Origin: Rifleibacterium sp035352635
Lineage (GTDB): Bacteria; Muiribacteriota; Ozemobacteria; Ozemobacterales; Ozemobacteraceae
NCBI GenBank assembly: GCA_035352635.1
Contig: DAOPYA010000156.1
Span: 1-9,321, forward strand
Direction of reading: 5' to 3'
DNA length: 9,321 nucleotides
The first letter of the stretch is position 1, and every line of letters starts with the position of its first letter. The position numbers and the translations under genes were made by a program. Of this stretch, positions 6,695 through 9,321 are shown in pieces. The notes below the pieces were generated by a model. That model saw only the letters and a list, made by a program, of their open reading frames with translations, did not search any database and was not told the DNA's origin.

Positions 6695-6939
6695 GGCTTG
6701 CCCTTCCGTTTGAGATCTTCGCCCCATAGAATTTCATCGTGATGCACAGATACGTCGGGTCGGTCGGCTTCAAAAGCACCAACCAGCTTGAGAACCTGCC
6801 GATTCGGAGTTTTTTCTTCAGAACGCAGATGGTCAACGGCTTTTCTAATTATGGCCGAAATGGATTTGCCGGTTTGCTTTGAAAACTCGACGAGAAACCG
6901 GTATTGATCGTCATTGAGAGTGATCTGGGTTCGCGGCAT
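6691..6939 (-). CDS. Ribbon-helix-helix antitoxin of the PIN toxin
   Basis: An 82-residue protein. Residues 2-40 (RTQITLNDDQYRFLVEFSKQ followed by SISAIIRKAVDHL) form a MetJ/Arc-type ribbon-helix-helix, the dimeric DNA-binding fold of many VapB antitoxins. The C-terminal half (about 45-82), rich in charged residues, would wrap the toxin. It is translated first, with a good AGAGG site (6946-6950) six bases before ATG 6939, and its stop overlaps the toxin start by 4 nt. The pair should repress its own promoter through the palindrome immediately upstream. This N-terminal RHH class differs from AbrB-type VapB proteins. Confidence 0.9.
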   Translation of the reverse strand: MPRTQITLNDDQYRFLVEFSKQTGKSISAIIRKAVDHLRSEEKTPNRQVLKLVGAFEADRPDVSVHHDEILWGEDLKRKGKP

Positions 6940-6969
6940 ACTAAACCTCTGCCTGTTATTTTCTACATC

Positions 6970-7009
6970 ATTACATCATAATTATGACATAATTACATCA
7001 CTTTTTCAA
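6970..7009 (-). promoter_or_regulatory. Toxin-antitoxin promoter with overlapping palindromic operator
   Basis: On the minus strand TTGAAA (7004-7009), a 17-bp spacer and CATAAT (6981-6986) form a good promoter. The -10 lies inside a perfect 12-bp palindrome TCATAATTATGA (6976-6987), which extends to 24 bp (6970-6993) with 10/12 arm matches. The heptamer TACATCA occurs three times around it (6964, 6972, 6994), as expected for cooperative binding of ribbon-helix-helix dimers. Confidence 0.7.
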
Positions 7010-7069
7010 TTCAAAAATCAAAGCAAGCAGACTCCAACTATCTGTTTCAACATCTCAATACTAACCGCC

Positions 7070-7088
7070 GACACCGGCAAAGCATGTC
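7070..7088 (+). repeat. 19-bp motif shared with the ftsZ-like upstream region
   Basis: GACACCGGCAAAGCATGTC matches 8560-8578 at 17 of 19 positions in the same orientation. On the minus strand weaker similarity continues for roughly 12 bases past the motif (GGTTAGTATTGA versus GGTAAGCTTGA), suggesting a dispersed element larger than the core. Confidence 0.6.
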
Positions 7089-7110
7089 AGACTATCGATT
7101 TGCGCATGAA

Positions 7111-7142
7111 CAAGGCCGCGCGACTCGCCCGGGGCGGCCTTG
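7111..7142. other. GC-rich hairpin (9-bp perfect stem)
   Basis: CAAGGCCGC (7111-7119) pairs exactly with GCGGCCTTG (7134-7142) around a 14-nt loop that can form a further small GCG/CGC stem. There is no T-run on either side, so it is not a standard intrinsic terminator. It may be a repeat-element end or an RNA-level barrier between the convergently placed elements. Confidence 0.5.
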
Positions 7143-7230
7143 AAATCTTGAACACAGGGGCTTTTAATTTTAGTCAGGTGTATTTCGGTGCCGTTTTTTA
7201 TGCCAAGATGACCAGATTTAAAAAAGCCCG

Positions 7231-7267
7231 GCACCGGTAAAATTATAAACGCCCACCGTCAATGAAG
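7231..7267 (+). repeat. ~36-bp direct repeat, copy B
   Basis: Second copy of the element at 5077-5112. Its CCACCGTCAATGAAG end contains the stop codon (minus strand TGA at 7259-7261) of the PDDEXK remnant, so the element may have truncated that gene. Confidence 0.8.
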
Positions 7268-7572
7268 CATTTTTGATGTCCCTGAATAATCTTCTTTGTT
7301 TATGAATGTATCACCGGTTTTAACCTGAGTTAATGCGATTTCTGAGTTTTTTGGGTTAACAATATCGAATTCATAATTCATAGTGTCCTTTTTCTGGAGT
7401 TTGGGATTACAAACCATCCCTTGCTCTGAAGATACAGAAAGAACAAATCCTCTGTTTCCTCATCATCAAGCATTGTAAAGATGCTTGATGCATTACCACT
7501 GTCTACGTCATAGGTGTTGGTATTAGTCGGGTAATTCCAAAGAAATGGATGTGCTTGGGAATGGGCTTTCAA
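7259..7572 (-). pseudogene. Remnant of a PDDEXK-like nuclease gene, 5'-truncated and frameshifted
   Basis: Two minus-strand frames meet head to tail. 7378-7572 ends ...YLQSKGWFVIPNSRKRTL; 7259-7381 begins MNYEFDIVNPKNSEIALTQ and continues VKTG. The second ATG overlaps the first stop (ATGA). Read through a -1 shift at the A5 run (7388-7392), they give one continuous domain: an acidic helix (DDEETEDLFFLYL), then EFDI, then EIALTQVKTG. That is the D...(E/Q)xK layout of PDDEXK or DUF4365-like nuclease folds. The first frame has no ATG at its start, only TTG at 7572, and lies 4 bp from the ftsZ-like stop, so its N-terminal part is missing. The end falls in repeat copy B. Best read as a gene fragment caught between two junctions. 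A programmed -1 frameshift is possible but less likely. Confidence 0.6.
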
Positions 7573-7576
7573 TGTT

Positions 7577-8503
7577 TCAGCGCGAGCGGGGGCGCAGGCA
7601 GACGATGCTCAGTTTCAGGCGGCCTGCCATTTCGTCAGACACCCTGGTTGTCATATGAACTGGCATGTCGGTGCCGAATACCTTGTTAACCTGCTCAACA
7701 CACTCGAGCAGACGGCCACCTGAGAATTCGGGGCCTGAGCTGAAATTGATTACCATGCCATTCATCGGCTCGCCGGCGAATTTTTCGGTGCCGTCGGCCA
7801 GCATCGATTCGACTGCCTCAGCAGCCATGTTTTCGCCTGAACCGTGGCCGATCGCAATGTACCCCTCACAAAAACCATCGATCATATATCGTAAATCCTG
7901 CTGGTCAATACTGACCAACCCCGGAGTCATCATTTCTATAAAACAACGGGCACCTTCTAAAATGCGCCGGTCGAGTTCGGCAAAAGCCTCCAGCATGGTG
8001 ATTGATTCATTCTCCAGAATGCCGTCGTTCTTAAACTCGAACAGCACGTCAACATACTTTTTCAATTCCAGCAGGCTCGCAGCGGCGTTTCCAGCTCTGG
8101 TTTCGCCTTCGAAAATGAACGGTCGGGCGACAAAGGCGGCCACCAGAGCACCTTTTTCGTGCGCCAGACTCGCAATAACCGGTGCAGCGCCAGAACCGGT
8201 GCCGCCACCGAGGGTTGCCGAGATCATCACCATTTCGGCGTTTTCGACAATGGCAGCGATTTCGCCGGCATTGTCGAGAGCAGCCTGTCGCCCCAGCGGG
8301 ACCTGACCGGCAGCGCAACTGCCTTGCAGCAGTTCCGCGCCCAGGAGAATTTTCACCGGACTGTTACTGCGAGCCAGAGACAAGGAATCAGTATTGGCCG
8401 CAATAAACTCGACGTTCTTCAGATTGGCTTCCATCAGGTGATTCAGGCAATTACAACCCCCGCCGCCCACTCCAAAAAAGATTGTTTTTGAGATTTCCGA
8501 CAT
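7577..8503 (-). CDS. Divergent, short FtsZ-family GTPase lacking the C-terminal tail
   Basis: A 308-residue tubulin/FtsZ-superfamily GTPase. The signature loop is GGGTGSG at 99-105, preceded by FGVGGGGCNCLNHL (10-23, usually GGGGxNAV) and AANTDS. FIFEG and GHGSGENMAAEA further match FtsZ. The synergy (T7) loop reads GLVSIDQQDL: the catalytic acids D200 and D203 remain, but the usual NLDFADV is lost, with Ser for Asn. The PNDRLL motif is KNDGIL. The protein ends right after the last core strand, with no linker and no C-terminal FtsA/ZipA-binding peptide, well short of the usual 350-400 residues. It is therefore a paralogue, unlikely to be the cell's main FtsZ. ATG 8503 is chosen for its AAGGAG site (8510-8515), six bases upstream. 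It is divergent from the polymerase gene. Confidence 0.88.
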   Translation of the reverse strand: MSEISKTIFFGVGGGGCNCLNHLMEANLKNVEFIAANTDSLSLARSNSPVKILLGAELLQGSCAAGQVPLGRQAALDNAGEIAAIVENAEMVMISATLGGGTGSGAAPVIASLAHEKGALVAAFVARPFIFEGETRAGNAAASLLELKKYVDVLFEFKNDGILENESITMLEAFAELDRRILEGARCFIEMMTPGLVSIDQQDLRYMIDGFCEGYIAIGHGSGENMAAEAVESMLADGTEKFAGEPMNGMVINFSSGPEFSGGRLLECVEQVNKVFGTDMPVHMTTRVSDEMAGRLKLSIVCLRPRSR

Positions 8504-8559
8504 TTCCGACTCCTTCGCGGTCGAATTTCTTTTGTCTTTCTGATTCAAGCTTACCTGGA

Positions 8560-8578
8560 GACACCGACAAAACATGTC
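8560..8578 (+). repeat. 19-bp motif, second copy, in the ftsZ-like leader
   Basis: GACACCGACAAAACATGTC, 17/19 identical to 7070-7088. Its inner part also recurs inverted at 8617-8632, making the left arm of the 67-bp inverted repeat. Confidence 0.6.
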
Positions 8579-8632
8579 GCTCAAAAAAATCATGAAAAAT
8601 GTTTTTTTCTGCTGGCAGTGACGTGTTTTGTC
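8566..8632. promoter_or_regulatory. 67-bp nested inverted repeat between divergent ftsZ-like and dnaE-like genes
   Basis: The outer arms are 8566-8581 and 8617-8632 (14 of 16 positions pair, core GACAAAACA). Inside them, A7-T-CAT (8583-8593) and ATG-T7 (8599-8608) pair around a five-base loop. It could be a double operator for a dimeric regulator, a cruciform, or a leader-RNA hairpin. As it lies between divergent starts, a terminator role is unlikely. Confidence 0.55.
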
Positions 8633-8644
8633 ATAGCGACTCAG

Positions 8645-8664
8645 TATGATCAGAACAAAAGTTC
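8645..8664 (+). promoter_or_regulatory. -10 box and candidate LexA-type operator of the dnaE-like gene
   Basis: TATGAT (8645-8650) is a good -10 box; a -35 is weak (TGTTTT 8624-8629, 15-bp spacing). Immediately downstream, 8653-8664 is GAACAAAAGTTC, a perfect GAAC-N4-GTTC dyad like the LexA/DinR box core of Firmicutes. It sits at the expected start of transcription and ahead of the AGGAG ribosome site (8668-8672). Confidence 0.5.
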
Positions 8665-8678
8665 AACAGGAGAGGCGC

Positions 8679-9321
8679 ATGCAGAAACAAAATAGAAACC
8701 AGCAGTTTGTGCATCTGCACGTTCACAGCGAATACAGCATCATGGAAAGCCCGGCAACCGTCAGGCAGATTGTCGATGCAGCAGTCAGGCACCAGATGCC
8801 GGCAATTGCCCTGACCGACTACAACAGTCTCGCCGGGGCGAATGAATTCGCCAGTTATGCACGGCAACGAGGCATAAAGCCGATTTTTGGCTGCGAGGTT
8901 AATCTCAGCCCAGATGAAGGCTGGCAAATGAATAAAACACGGCGACACCGGCATCTGACACTGCTGGCCCGCAATCGGCGTGGCTGGCGCAATCTGTGTG
9001 AACTTACAAAATGCCGGCTGGCCAACGGTCGCCCCGAAGCACAAATCGACTTCGCGCTTCTGGAAAAGCACAGCGCCGGCCTGATCGGCCTGAGTGGTTG
9101 CCTCGCCGGCGAGGTTGCCATGTATCTGCTCGCAGACGAACGCAAAAAGGCAGAACTGGCCATCGCGAGGTATCTTGCCATCTTCGGAAAAGGAAATTTT
9201 TACATAGAACTGCAAAACCACTGGCTGCACGAACAAAGAAAACTTCTGCCTGAACTTGTGAGTCTTGCCGGCGAATACGACTGCCCGATCGTTGCCACCA
9301 ACGATATTCACTACATCAGCC
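8679..9321 (+). CDS. dnaE: DNA polymerase III alpha subunit, PHP domain (partial, 3' end off window)
   Basis: The first 214 codons of a DnaE-type replicative or translesion polymerase. This part is the PHP domain: FVHLHVHSEYS (10-20), PAIALTDYNSLAG (41-53), PIFGCEV (68-74), SGCLAGEV (139-146), FYIELQNH (174-181) and ATNDIHY (206-212). The HxH pair (H14, H16) is kept, but the usual TDH of the second metal motif is TDY (Y48), so the PHP metal site is probably incomplete, as in enzymes that rely on a separate proofreading subunit. TDYNSLAG is a little closer to the TDxNSLAG form common in DnaE2/ImuC than to TDHGN of main DnaE, but the polymerase core is outside the window, so the class is open. 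ATG 8679 has AGGAG six bases upstream. The candidate LexA-type site suggests damage induction. Confidence 0.9.
   Translation, partial: MQKQNRNQQFVHLHVHSEYSIMESPATVRQIVDAAVRHQMPAIALTDYNSLAGANEFASYARQRGIKPIFGCEVNLSPDEGWQMNKTRRHRHLTLLARNRRGWRNLCELTKCRLANGRPEAQIDFALLEKHSAGLIGLSGCLAGEVAMYLLADERKKAELAIARYLAIFGKGNFYIELQNHWLHEQRKLLPELVSLAGEYDCPIVATNDIHYIS

Larger units (their letters stand above)
7010..7258. other. Gene-poor region between the toxin-antitoxin promoter and the PDDEXK remnant
   Basis: No supported gene. An open plus-strand frame crosses it (to 7240), but it overlaps the antitoxin promoter, has no ribosome-binding site and resembles nothing known. The region holds a 19-bp motif shared with the ftsZ-like leader (7070-7088), a GC-rich hairpin (7111-7142) and the edge of repeat copy B. 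Confidence 0.6.

Noticed and set aside
6914..7240. Plus-strand frame of 108 codons across the toxin-antitoxin promoter
   Set aside because: It starts inside the antitoxin gene on the opposite strand, runs through the operator palindrome, and has no ribosome site.
7222..7242. Minus-strand ACCGGTGCCGGG followed by T6 as an intrinsic terminator
   Set aside because: The possible stem is only CCG/CGG (3 bp); the T-run alone is not enough.
1..9321. CRISPR arrays, tRNA or rRNA genes, insertion-sequence transposases
   Set aside because: No regularly spaced repeats, no cloverleaf or rRNA-like stretch, and no DDE, HUH or serine/tyrosine recombinase motifs were found on either strand.

Overview
The window comes from a bacterial chromosome of moderate G+C content with ordinary Shine-Dalgarno sites. 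I cannot assign a phylum from it. It is mixed territory: defence and toxin-type genes lie between a redox pair and what looks like core DNA-replication and cell-division-type genes. Almost everything is on the minus strand. The exceptions are a decayed reading frame at 3185-3559 and the DnaE-type gene that runs off the right edge.

Layout. (1) 1-3124, minus: a promoter, a 7-codon leader, a DUF1016/YhcG-type PDDEXK protein, then the HsdM methylase of a type I restriction-modification system, which runs off the left edge. A 40-bp direct repeat (39/40 identical) carries the start region of hsdM and recurs just ahead of the DUF1016 gene, so that gene looks like a cassette inserted between the hsdM promoter and hsdM. 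(2) 3185-3559, plus: a frame with an excellent ribosome-binding site but two in-frame stops. (3) 3554-4804, minus: a secreted thioredoxin-fold protein without a CxxC motif, and a membrane-anchored glutathione peroxidase. (4) 5077-7267: an AT-rich Fic AMP-transferase with its own palindromic promoter, and a ribbon-helix-helix/PIN (VapBC-type) toxin-antitoxin pair. Two copies of a ~36-bp direct repeat bound this block. (5) 7259-7572, minus: the 3' remnant of a PDDEXK-like gene, split by a -1 shift at an A5 run and abutting the next gene. (6) 7577-9321: a short, divergent FtsZ-family GTPase (minus) and, divergently, the PHP-domain end of a DNA polymerase III alpha subunit (plus).

How the genes fit together. 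HsdM with the DUF1016 nuclease would be one transcription unit for foreign-DNA defence. Fic and VapBC are stand-alone toxin modules. The peroxidase and its neighbour suggest envelope peroxide handling. The most intriguing arrangement is the 175-bp divergent region between the FtsZ-like gene and the DnaE-like gene. It holds a 67-bp nested inverted repeat and a perfect GAAC-N4-GTTC site between the polymerase's -10 box and its ribosome-binding site. This could be a damage-inducible (LexA-type) polymerase paired with a tail-less FtsZ paralogue. That is inference from sequence alone.
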